From assembly GCF_003073045.1 (NCBI RefSeq), contig NC_037592.1, positions 7,542,047-7,606,046 of the forward strand: 64,000 nucleotides of DNA, given 5' to 3'. The notes under the pieces were generated by a model. That model did not search any database and was not told the DNA's origin. It saw only the letters and a list, made by a program, of their open reading frames with translations. The position numbers and the translations under genes were made by a program. The DNA comes from Pomacea canaliculata. Taxonomy: Eukaryota > Mollusca > Gastropoda > Architaenioglossa > Ampullariidae. Of this stretch, positions 41,171 to 51,603 are shown piece by piece (position 1 is the first letter of the stretch; each line of letters starts with the position of its first letter).

Positions 41171-41714
41171 ATCCAAATCTCGGAATAATAAGAAATATCT
41201 TTGTTACTGTGTAATGTTTATTCATTATTGAAGTTTGAGCTCTGAGTTGTAGTCATGACTAGTATAACTTATCCAACAAACGTCTAACTTATCGTTTTCT
41301 CTCTCTTTAATCATCAGGTACACGGGCTGAGGCTGTGCATCCACCAGCGAGACTTCCCTGTCGGCGGCAACATCATCGACAACATCAGCACCTGTGTGCA
41401 CGCGTCCAAGCGTGTCCTCTTTGTGTTGTCGCCGCACTTCGCCAGGAGCCGCTGGTGTCAGTTTGAACTGGTGTTTCTGTCAAAAACTACGTCATGGAAC
41501 GCGATGACGTCCTGGTGCTGACGCTGCTGGCGCCCATTACGTCGTGACATGACTGACGCCATCTCCGCCATGTTTAAGACGACGACTTACCTGGCGTGGG
41601 GCGAGGAAGACGACGCGAGAAACGCTTTCTGGGGTCGTCTGGTGCTGGCTTTCCACGACATTATGCCTCGACAGGTGGCGTGAGTAGTAACAACGAGATG
41701 TAAAGACAACAGAC

Positions 41715-42262
41715 ACAAGCCAGAAGTCTCGTTGAAGAGGACGAAGTCAGTCCTGACAATCACAAGCGGATGACCACTTCTATCAGCTCCACCCCTGTGT
41801 TGGTGTTTCATCGGAAGTAGCCATAGTTTTACTCATTAGAGCGCTGAGAAGAAACTGTTATAGAGTAGTCATGTGCTCCGTAATTGAATTGTGTTTATTT
41901 TTGAAGGGGAAATGGTAAGTGCACTAATAAAGAAAACCGGAAAACGCAAATGTTTTTCCCTCAAATTCGCATTTTCTGAACTCCTATGTAAATCACAATT
42001 CATTCTAACCATTCCCTTTCTCGTCATATTCCTGTTTCTCTGTTCCTATTCCTGTTTCAGAAGAGCGTTTGTATACTATAGCCTAATTGTGAATGGCTCA
42101 CTGGTTCTACAGGAGGATTTTTCTAGCCGTACCTTCTCACTCATCTTCTTTTCTCCTTTCATTTAGTTACTGTCCTCTGGTGAACTTTAAACCCGCGAAT
42201 TTTCGCTCTTAAGTGGAGCACACTAACCACAAACTGCTGCGCCTCCTCATTGTGTGGAATTT
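41715..42262 (+). repeat. Array spacer block with SINE fossil, last copy, 3' edge of the array
   Basis: Contains the CAGTCCTGACAATCACAAGC ... TTTCATCGGAAGTAGCC segment (41738-41830) and then a diverged copy of the SINE fossil (about 42105-42262), still with GGTGAACTTTAAACCCGCGA on the plus strand and AGTGGAGCACACTAACCAC. After this, homology to the array ends, so this marks its right border. Confidence 0.6.
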
Positions 42263-43200
42263 GTTCTTTTTTTATACCAAATTTAGACATCTCGACAAGC
42301 GGTGTAAACATGTGATGTGTACATTTAGTCAACTCTTCTCCATGTGAACGTAGCTCAGAGTAAGTAGCAATCAACGTTGAGAAGGAAGGAAGTCGCTTCA
42401 AACATTGTTCGAGACAAATTGTGAACTGGATGTAGGGGGGAACAAGTAGCCCCAGTTTCTCGATGTTTACCGCTGACTCTATGTGTTTGAGAAATGCTCT
42501 TCCATCGTAGAAAACAGGAAATGGTACTACAATACTACAATAGTACAATTGCGACATCACCATTAATTTGATAGACGAAGAAGATAAGCGTGGATGGTAA
42601 AATCTAAATTAATTTTAATATCTCACCAGCAGCTTCAGTTGTAGTTACCTCGAAATTTTTTTTTTAAGAACTAGTTGTTGCTTTAAGAAAACTAATCCAT
42701 TTAAAAGCGTAAGAAATCATTTATAAAATTATGCATTTATATCTTGAAATTTGTTCTTACATGCTGTATCTATTGATTCTAGAAAGATCAAATTATTCCC
42801 TTTAAAAAGAACAGACACAAAGACAGAAATGAAAGAGTCGTCGTTCGCTCTGTTCGGGCTGTTTTCTGTCTCTTGGGTTGAGGATTTTTTTTAAAGATCG
42901 CATTTGTTTATTCATTTGATTAACTAACTGTATAAACAATTTTTGAAATAAATTTTTATTTACTACAATAATTTACAACGTAGTTAGAATCTCGTATTTT
43001 TCGTTATGCTTCACTATGTCTTTGTTTCCTTGAGCTGCTTCGCACGCGCGTCTTGTGTGTGTTTGTGTGTGTGTGTGTTGTGTGTGCATATAAAGAAGAT
43101 GCTTGTTCTGAGTAAATTATGTCCAGATATTGTTTTCACGGTAAAAAACCATTCTTGACCCGAAAAATGTGGATGAATGTTTAAACACGTTTGGCAATGT
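42263..43200. other. AT-rich DNA, no gene seen
   Basis: A 134-codon open stretch on the minus strand (42159-42563) overlaps the SINE fossil and resembles no family I know; taken as chance. The rest is AT-rich, with GT runs at 43055-43090. Confidence 0.4.
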
Positions 43201-43560
43201 TTTTACAAGACCGCAACACAACAACTTTGCCAAACTTGGCCAAAGGTTCGCTCATATATACTGATTAAGAATGGTCTTCGCCCTATTTGTGTACACGGCT
43301 TGGTTTCCGTACCAAAGGCCAAGTTCCCAGACGCCCCGAGCTGATTCACGGCCTCTCTAACGAGGCTGCGTCTTAATTTGTTGCGACAGGAAGTAGGGGG
43401 CGTCCGCGTGTGCACACACAGGCGCCTCCACACCTCTGCACGTGAGGTATTCATCGGCACTTGACAAACATGATCGAGGCCCCTCAGGCAAAGCTTTCGC
43501 CTACAGAAGATGTTCTTGGTCTGCAGGAAAAAAAGTCAAGTTGAGTGAGGGAAGAAGGAC
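43201..43560. other. GC-richer non-coding patch
   Basis: Mixed GC-richer sequence with CGCACG/GTGCAC motifs (GTCCGCGTGTGCACACACAG). No open frame of interest. Possibly a regulatory patch; nothing diagnostic. Confidence 0.25.
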
Positions 43561-44300
43561 AATAAAAATGTCTTTCCCTTGGTGCAGCCCTCAGTAAGTG
43601 CGTCTGTCTCACTGTTTTGGTCTTTTAAACTGAATTACAGACCAGTGGTATCTCCTTCCTGGGGGTTATCAACGGCAACACTATTTTTTTTTCTTGTAAC
43701 CTTCTTGCATTAATAAATAATCGCAATGGGATTGTTTATGATGTTGAATACATATAACGATAACTCTTTCTCTCACACACACACTCTCTCTCTGGGTGTA
43801 TAGTGTGTGTTTTAGATATGAAATCAAACGCTTCTTTTCCAGAACCCATCATTTATAAGAATAAAATATTGATCAAGCAATGCATCCTGGGATGGTAAAG
43901 ATTCAATATTATTATTTAGAGTCGAATTAACGGTCTTGCTATTTTTACAACTCGTGTTTGGCAATGTCGACAGACCTGACACAGAAATAACACAGTCCAT
44001 GACTCAAAAGTGTTTCAGACAGATTGGCATCTCCATAACACAGTTTATGAATGAAACTTTTCTACAACAGCTTATGAATGACGAACAGTTGGCCACAACA
44101 CAGTTGATGAACAGTTTCTTCACATTGCATACTTTCATCTGATTTCTTTTGGCCACGACGGACAAGCAAATACCAAACAGTCAATATTTTCAAATCATCG
44201 TCAGCCCTTTATTGTGGTTCTGGCACTGAGACGAAGTCAGGGATGCCAGACACCATCTTTACTCTTATGACCACCCAAACTCCCGAGAGAAACACCCTCC
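43561..44300. other. Non-coding DNA with a degenerate short repeat
   Basis: AT-rich with CA/CT runs at 43770-43795. Between 43990 and 44115 the motif AACACAGTTTATGAATGA recurs in four degraded forms (CACAGTCCATGACTC, CACAGTTTATGAATG, CAGCTTATGAATG, CACAGTTGATGAAC). No gene is seen. Confidence 0.35.
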
Positions 44301-44900
44301 ACACCTGTTGCTGCTTCGCGGAACTGTTTGTTTTGGTTCTTTTTTCTCGGGAATCGACTCACACCACTCCCAGCACAAATTCAGAAGCATGACCCCTCCG
44401 GGGCACCGTAAGTTTCCTCACCGCGGCCAGAGCACAGCATCCTCCGCACAGCCGGGCTCTTTCACCCGCCTGCAGCCGCTGCTGCCCCCCTTTAGCTGCA
44501 TTCTGTCCCTTGTCTCTCCCTCCCGCCAGGCGGTACCTCCCAGCTCGGCGAGGAGGAGCGCCAACCGCCGTGCTGCAGTTCCAGGCCCGAGGGGTCAGGC
44601 TGCATAATTACCTCAATTTGGCCAATCGTATTCATTTCTGGGCGCACGTGGCCTCTGCTCGCGCACTGTCACTGGCACTTCAAACAGCACGTGCATCGCC
44701 AAGGCTGTGCGCGCGCTGCAGACGCTGGGACAGTCGCAGCAGGGGAGGAGTAATTAAGCCGACCACAAAAGCCAGCGGAGGAGCTGCTGCAGCGTCGACG
44801 GAGGGCAGACGGCCGGCATCGTCGGCTGCGATTCCACTTCTTGCTTCCGCTACAATTATAATAACTCATTTATCTCACTGACTCACTTACTCTCTCGATG
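44301..44900. other. GC- and CpG-rich island, non-coding
   Basis: A stretch clearly richer in GC and CpG than its flanks, with GCGCACGTGGCC (E-box CACGTG), CATAATTACC and several CGCGC groups. Open frames on both strands here look like by-products of composition. Candidate promoter or enhancer; no transcript evidence. Confidence 0.3.
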
Positions 44901-47562
44901 ACCGCGCCGACCGGCCGGCTGGTCGGTCAAGTCAAGCAATTAGTAAAGCGGTTTAAAAAAAAATTTTAAGTCAATGTTGCTGGTTTGGGATTCTCTGATG
45001 TGAATGTTTTGTGTATTGTTATGTTCGTTGTTTATACTTATGAGTGTGCGTGTAATATGTATGTTTTATGTATATATCTTGGTATATATATATAATGGGA
45101 CAAGTAATTACCCGCGTTATGATAAGTCGAAGAAATTATGATAGGATTTTTGTAGTGAGATTGTGATCCCATTATTTACTCCAGGCTCTTATTCTGCAGT
45201 TGTTCGGCGTAAACTCCCTGCTGACAGTGAACGGCGTTCGCACTCGCACGGTGATGACCGTTCCTCTCTACGTTCCCCTACCTTTCTTCTGTTCTTTGAT
45301 CTTAGGAATTACGTCTCAAATATGGGGGGGGGGTGCAAAAGATATTCCTAAAGTTTTTACTATTTTTTTTAGCATGGACACAAAGAAAACACACTACCGC
45401 CAGACTACCAGAGAGCTACTAAGACTTAATTAATATCCTTTGATCACAATGGAAAACTATTTCTTGAAGCCCAAACTATCTACTGCAAGGCTAGACCATG
45501 ATAATCACGATGATGACTATCCCCGTGTTTATCCAGCAGAAAAACTTTTGTAAGAAGAACTTGAAGTAAACTGTGCACTGGGTAAAGTAGGTCTGAGCTG
45601 TCATAGTGACCCTTCTTTACAGACCATGTTCTATCATTATCAACTCCGAAGTAAGCCTCCGTGAAAATATAGCGACAGGAAGTGCTGGCATCTGCGCGCG
45701 ACGATGGAAATTGCTGGTGGGCATGCGCGTTACAACAGACCACTTCCTCCCTCGCCGCTAGCTTGAATGTCGGAACAGTCATTCCATGAGTGTGAACAAC
45801 AACATTGGAGGTGAATCGGCAAAGAATGCAAGCTGTAAGCAGTGAGACTTGCGATGCAAAAACAAGAAGAGACAAAATTCCTAGAAACATCCCCACCCAA
45901 AAAAAAAAAAAAAAAAAAAAAACAGATAGAGAGAGAGGAGAAGAAGAAGCTTTCACTGAATTCTCATTCGAAAGTACGAAACAGGCTCTACAATATTTTG
46001 TAAGCGATACAGGCGAAAGAAAGGTTAAAAATTAAAACTTTGAGATTTTAGAAAGTTTTATTTTAGAGATAATTTTCTCTCCTTTTTAATAGTAGCCATT
46101 TACATGGAAAATCAGTTTGTATTTCTGAAATATATATTAAAATGATGATAAAAATAGTCATGAACGAATTGACAACATGTTTTTTAAAGCAGAAATGCCG
46201 TGATTTTTTTTTTTTATTAGAATCTACTTCACTCTTAAACAATACAGATGAATGGACATCGCATTAAGATAACGTGTGTCAGGAAAAGAAAAATCCAGAT
46301 GATTTTCGCAGTTTAATTCCACAATTTTCCCCAGTTCAATGTTTTGAGTGAGAGACTTCACCTCATTGCTCCTTCTACCTCACTGTTTGTACTACCTGTA
46401 CTACCTGTCTGTACGACCTCACACTTTCTGCTTCCTCACTGTTCATGCTACTTTCTCTCTGATGACTCTGGGTGTGGTGACAGTCAGGGCACTTTCCCAT
46501 CTCTGGTTGAGTTTGATTTTGTTTAATAAAAGCTTCATCAACTATAATGTTGAAAGAACTAGATGACTGCGTGTCAAACTGTAGAAATCTTACATTTTAT
46601 AATATACTTGACAACTGACCTTCTACATAAGATGGCAAACACTATTCCCTTGTTACACCACCAGACTGACTTGTCGCAAATAACTTTTTTTTCAGGTGCA
46701 GGACTGTTTTCACGACGAAAGGATTTTGAGAAGGCTTAGACTGCTTCTCAGAGTCTGTTCATGTTTCTTGTTTCATGAAGATTGCTGGCTCTCTTGCCAT
46801 AATCCTGACAGTTGTAAAGATGACTTGTAATGACGGATGACGTATCTGCCCCGTGCAGACGTGGATTCCAGCCACCGACATCATTTTTCGAGATTTTCTC
46901 TTTCTTATTCGAACTAATTAATTCTTAATTAATCTTAATAATTAAAGTTAATAATTTGAACATTTTTAGGTTCGATTGCGACTGGCGTGAAATGATTCTT
47001 TTTCTTTGGTTAGGGACACGCGTGCACGCACTCACAAACACACATAAGGATGGGGAATGGAATGGAGGAGGAGAAAGGTGGTATCATTGATTTGCTGACT
47101 GATGCACATCACGGTGCGACAACCAAGTGCATGAATTCAAAGTTTCAACCCAATGGCTGTCATGGTTACTGTGCCCTTCTGCGAACAATCCCGCCGTTGA
47201 TTTCTGGACAATAATGGGTAGTTCGCCCTTTGCCTGGTTATTACGTGTACCCTAATTCGTGTAAAGTTATTTGAAACGGTCCCGACTGTCAGACTCATGC
47301 TGATTTAAGATTGCCCTATTGTATCCATTTCAACATCACAATCAGATGCTGTTTCACGGGTGATTTTCTCTCCTTTCTTCCTATTATCCAGCTTCTTTTT
47401 TTCTGTGCTTTGTTAATGAGCTGGAATACGGTGCTATCTTCAGCTTTCAAGTGAAAGTAATGATTGTCAAAGGGCTTACGATCTTAAGAAGGCCTTTGAT
47501 ACCGGTATTAAGGAGGAGTCTTTGGCATGCCAGATCGCTGGCGCTCTGAACAACTATCATTC
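44901..47562. other. AT-rich DNA, no gene seen
   Basis: Contains poly(A) at 45898-45922, a (TA)n patch near 45088, a G8 run at 45326-45333 and an AATTA-rich, homeodomain-site-like patch at 46910-46960 (ACTAATTAATTCTTAATTAAT). No coding sequence is recognised on either strand. Confidence 0.4.
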
Positions 47563-47672
47563 TCATTAACGGGCGCGCACGCGCACGCGGGCGCTCAGGC
47601 ATGCACGACAAGCATACATGCAGGCGCACGCACCAGCAGACTCACGCGCGAACGCGCACGCGTGCGCTAACG
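47563..47672. repeat. Alternating purine-pyrimidine CpG tract, Z-DNA candidate
   Basis: Runs GGGCGCGCACGCGCACGCGG and GCGAACGCGCACGCGTGCGC are separated by GCATGCACGA-type sequence. The two ends form an imperfect inverted repeat (TTAACGGGCGCGCACG against CGTGCGCTAACG). Alternating CG/CA of this length favours left-handed DNA. Confidence 0.5.
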
Positions 47673-49188
47673 AGAAAACAGAAAATGAAAATTACCGGCC
47701 CCGGCATGTGGACGCTCTTGCATGGATGCGTTTCTGACGTCACTTGTCAATCATGGCTGGCGGCATCGGCAGAAGTCAATTTGAACCCATTATTTGTGAT
47801 CCAATTATACCTGAAAGTTCGGTAATGATTGACGTGCGATTTGTAACACTGGGTCTATTCACGTGACCAAGGAAAAAAAAGTGGGGTGGGGGAGGAGAAG
47901 GAGAGAAAGAGAGAAAGAAAAAAAAGAAAAGTTGAGTAGATAAGTTTTTAAATTTTTGTAAAGAAACAGCGTTCGTTGTCTGAAAGGGGTGGAGAAGTAG
48001 CGACAAGTTGAACCATAAACCTTGACACAAATGGTTGACACCACAGAATTAAAAGTTTTTAAAGTTTTAGAACTTTTTGTATGGATTTGACAAGGCAAAG
48101 AACAAGGACAATAACTTTGTTATCTCTGTAGAGAGAAATGATTGTGTGGGGATCATCGTAACTACGCAGCAGGAGTCAAATGACAAATATAATATCCTAA
48201 GTACATCAAGGTACGAGTGATTTATATATATTTATCCATTTTGTTATCTCTTCCTCCACGTTTCTATCACACACACTCGCGTAATCTCTCCCTCTCCCTC
48301 TCTCTCTCACACACACACACAAACAATTTGCATTCACTGACTTGAGTTCCGGTCTTGTCAAAACCAGTTCAAAAGTGTTCAAAGGTTTTTCATCTCACCC
48401 AATGTTCTTGTTTATCTGTTACATTGACTTCCATTGTTGTGGAGGTTCTATAATACCGTTGCTTTAGTTCTAACGATATTTCCGAGCGTCCAATAAAAGA
48501 CATCAGTTCACAAAAGAATGGTTCTGAATAAAGCGAGACTTTATTTAAAGCATTAAATTTCTAAAGCGAAAGCATGGACGTCCTCTGTAGCCAGTCCACC
48601 GGTGGTCACTGCATTGAAATGTACTGACCTAGAACTAATCACAAATAGTTTAGATTCAATACGTTTTTTTTTTTCTTTCTTTCTTTCTTAGTCCCTCCGA
48701 CGTTTACGCACGTCTCCCCCAAGCCATAAATCCATCATCTCACTCACCCCACTTATCCATCGACACCAGGCACCAACATCAAACGCTGAAGCTCTGTCCC
48801 CGGAACACCCCCGACTGTGTTAACGAGCAACTCAATTCACGGTTAATCGTTTGGTCAAGTGACAGACCTGGGTCTAATTTTACTCTCTTTGGACAGCACT
48901 GTGGCTTATGTGATTCAATCCAGTTAATCTTTTTTGTGAATTTCCTGGAATTTTCCTGAATATTGTCGATTTCTTGTTCGACAATTGGCCCTTGTTCCTC
49001 TGAAATATCGTTGGAACACAGTTTTAGGGCCCCTCGACGAAAATGCAGACCAAGGTGCAAATACAAAACATGTCCACCCAGGTGTGCAGGGACATCGTGG
49101 CTGTGTAGAACGAACTCGCTCGTGTGTGCAATTGCGAAGGTATGAGTAATCGGATGGCAACCAAAAACAGTCATGACGAGCTCGCACA

Positions 49189-49190
<2 letters not shown>
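47673..49190. other. Non-coding DNA, no gene seen
   Basis: Starts with a GC-richer piece (ATTACCGGCCCCGGCATG) that extends the CpG tract, then AT-rich DNA with CT/CA runs at 48280-48320 and a TTTC run at 48665-48690. No coding sequence is recognised. Confidence 0.4.
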
Positions 49191-49232
<42 letters not shown>

Positions 49233-49242
49233 GTTGTTGTTG
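49191..49242 (+). repeat. (TTG)n microsatellite
   Basis: About 17 TTG units with one interruption (TGTTTGTTG). Pure simple repeat. Confidence 0.9.
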
Positions 49243-50039
49243 ACTTTCAGAAATAGTAGCAACTGGTGCCATATAATCCACCCTTGGAAATATGAGGACA
49301 GACCATAGCAGCATTGGCAGCAGTACAGCAAACTGCGAGCGAGATCAAATGAGGGAGGAAGACAAGCAGCCTGGAGGTACGAGGCGCAAGGGAGGATGGG
49401 TTGGGGGAGGAGGGGATCTTCATGAACGAGGATGAAGGCGTCTTGCTCCAGGGGCCGTCAGCCATTTCCTCTTCAACATCTCTTAACCTTTTTTTTTTCT
49501 CTCTCTCTCTCTGCGGGCGCCACTGGGTAACTCTTGATCCTTACAACCAGGATTTGCGTGCCCCTGAGAGTAAAGTTTGTAATACACGGCTTCGGTGACG
49601 TGGTGATCTGAGGGAGATGAGCGAGACAGGCAACCAGACAGACAGACAGGAAGACAGGAAAAAAGATAGAGAGAGACATACACAGCTCAAACTTAAATTG
49701 TGAAAAAAATTAACATTGCTCCCTGGTCCAGTCTGAAAGTTGTAATTCATCACACAACGTCTATGAACATTAGACCATGGACAATATATATTAAAAATTA
49801 CATCAGAAAATTTCATGTAGGTCATGACACAGGGATGGCATACCAGTTCCGTTAGTCAACCACGACAAAGCCTTGTTTCCTCAGTGAATCCAAGACTTTG
49901 GTAGTCAGACTAGAGATGGTCGCTGTCTTCAGGAAAGGAAACAGCCAGACCCTAAGATGTCAGTGTTTCCTCCCATCCCCGATGCATCCACTGCTGCTTT
50001 CCATGCATCCTTAATGTTTGCGAAAACTCGTTGCAAAGC
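49243..50039. other. Non-coding DNA, no gene seen
   Basis: Mixed composition with a T/CT run at 49487-49514 and CAGACAGACAG near 49635. Nothing is recognised. Confidence 0.35.
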
Positions 50040-50650
50040 TTTTGCTGACAACATCTCATAGACATTCATTCCACGCGCTGGGGTTGCCGCTCCAGAGGGT
50101 CGCCATCTATGCTGCCCAGTACAATCTGCCCCTCCTCCTCCTCCTGTCCGCTCCATTTACACCATTTTCGCCTTCTCCTCGTGAATAGGCTTCAGGCTTT
50201 TTTGCGCGCGCCAAAAAGAAATTTTCTGCGTCATTTTGCAGTGTACGTTAGCATGAAAATTCAACAAGATACGTGCTGCGCCTCGCGCCTGTCTCTTCTC
50301 GCCTCCAGACACTGGAGAGCTCCCCTACGTGAGCTCTCGCGGAAGGAGAACGGTGCGTCGCCCAGTGGAGCGTGCTGCAAGCGGAGCCAGGGATAGGGCC
50401 AGAGATTTTTGTCGCCAGCATCAAGAAGAAATGGCTGTTAGGCTGAGAGAAGACGATGGCGTGCACCAGATTTTAATTTCCAGTTCCTCATCTTCTTCAA
50501 CCCTCGCGTTATCGGCGTATTATCTCATTTCCACCTCCTCGCGACTCCTTTCGCCCCCTTACCTCCCCGTTCTTGCTCTCCCCCCAAGCTGCTTCTCCCA
50601 GATGGCCCAGGGTCTGTTGCACAATACATTGCAACCTGACTGCTAGGTCG
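50040..50650. other. GC-richer island, non-coding
   Basis: Raised GC with many CGC groups (CTTTTTTGCGCGCGCCAAAA, TGCTGCGCCTCGCGCC) and CT-rich stretches. No convincing open frame. Similar in character to 44301-44900 and 55410-56320. Confidence 0.3.
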
Positions 50651-51002
50651 TGCCCTTTGCACTTACTCCTGTTTAATAACAGCGTGTTTATTGTGTACAA
50701 ACTTATTTCTGAATACTACACTCTCTATATGTAAGCAAGTAATATTAGAAAAAATATTACATTCAGGAATAATTTAAGAATCTCTTCTTGAGCATTCTAC
50801 ATGAAATTATAAGCATCACTTTTTATTTTGAATGAAGCCGCTCGTGAACATTGCATTATTATTGTTTACGAATCTGTTTAACTTTTTTTTTCTTGCTTTG
50901 TTGTAGGGATACTGAACATCTTTGAAAGAAAATGTCGATAACTTGATGACAGTCATCTTTCACGTCCTCATAAGGCTTTGAGGAGAATCAGAGACGTTTA
51001 AT
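50651..51002. other. AT-rich DNA, no gene seen
   Basis: AT-rich, without open frames or recognisable repeats. Confidence 0.4.
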
Positions 51003-51058
51003 TGTTTGTTTGTTTGTTTGTTGTTTGTTTGTTTGTTTGTTTGTTTGTTTGTTTGTTT
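51003..51058 (+). repeat. (TTTG)n microsatellite
   Basis: About 14 TTTG units with one short unit. A second tract of the same motif lies at 51422-51471. Confidence 0.9.
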
Positions 51059-51421
51059 ATACTCAGTTTAGAATGCTAAATACCAAACTGTAACTAAAAT
51101 GGTGAAAAGACTTTGATTATAAAACCATGAAATAAAATTGTCAAGCTGACATTAAAGAAAGAAGGAAGAGAGAGATTTCATTGAGTTTTCTTAACCCAGC
51201 TGTCAACTGTTCCTAATCGTATTGCCAAGCAGACAACATAGGTAAACAGCTTGTCTGACAGCTAAGGAAGGAATGGGTAGGGATTCGAAATATATATATT
51301 CCGTTATATAATAGAGAGAGAGTTGTGTGTGTTGCTATTTTCTCCTGTTCGTATCGTGTTTCATTGCTCTATACTCATTTGTTTCATCCGTAAATATGGA
51401 ACTACCTCTCCTTTTATGCAG

Positions 51422-51563
51422 TTTTTTGTTTGTTTGTTTGTTTGTTTGTTTGTTTGTTTGTTTGTTTTTTTGTTGTTTTTTTTTGAGAGTGAGAAGCTGC
51501 AAGGATGAGTTGGGCTCGTCTTCGTGTGGGGAAACGCGCATCATCATCATTATCATTATTATT

Positions 51564-51602
<39 letters not shown>

Positions 51603-51603
51603 G
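51422..51603 (+). repeat. Compound microsatellite (TTTG)n ... (ATC)n(ATT)n(GTT)n
   Basis: About 12 TTTG units (51422-51471), then unique sequence, then ATC, ATT and GTT trinucleotide runs at 51540-51603. Long open frames across it on both strands are products of the repeats (poly-Leu or poly-Asn). Confidence 0.85.

Larger units (their letters stand above)
38760..41683 (+). pseudogene. Toll-like receptor, copy 7, disrupted in both exons (38760-40744 and about 41318-41683)
   Basis: Same plan as copies 2 and 6. Against copy 2, exon 1 has 1-bp losses near 38823 (signal peptide), 38970, 39330 and 40294 and a 1-bp gain near 39479. The two longest open parts are LRR8 to LRRCT (39500-40290) and the membrane/TIR box 1 part (40293-40744). 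Exon 2 begins after TCATCAG with two extra bases (GTACACGGG instead of ACACGGG), has single gains near 41475 and 41483 and a 2-bp loss near 41538. It is the most damaged copy, and it lies at the array edge. The intron carries the SINE and the expanded AAC tract. Despite the indels, the membrane and TIR segments still match the intact genes almost base for base, so homogenisation has been recent. Confidence 0.88.

Noticed and set aside
42159-42563. 134-codon open frame on the minus strand
   Set aside because: It overlaps the array SINE fossil, has no recognisable domain or splice context, and its texture is not coding-like.
44510-44881. 123-codon open frame in a GC-rich island
   Set aside because: Pro/Arg/Ala-rich by composition, no homology recognised, overlapping frames on both strands.
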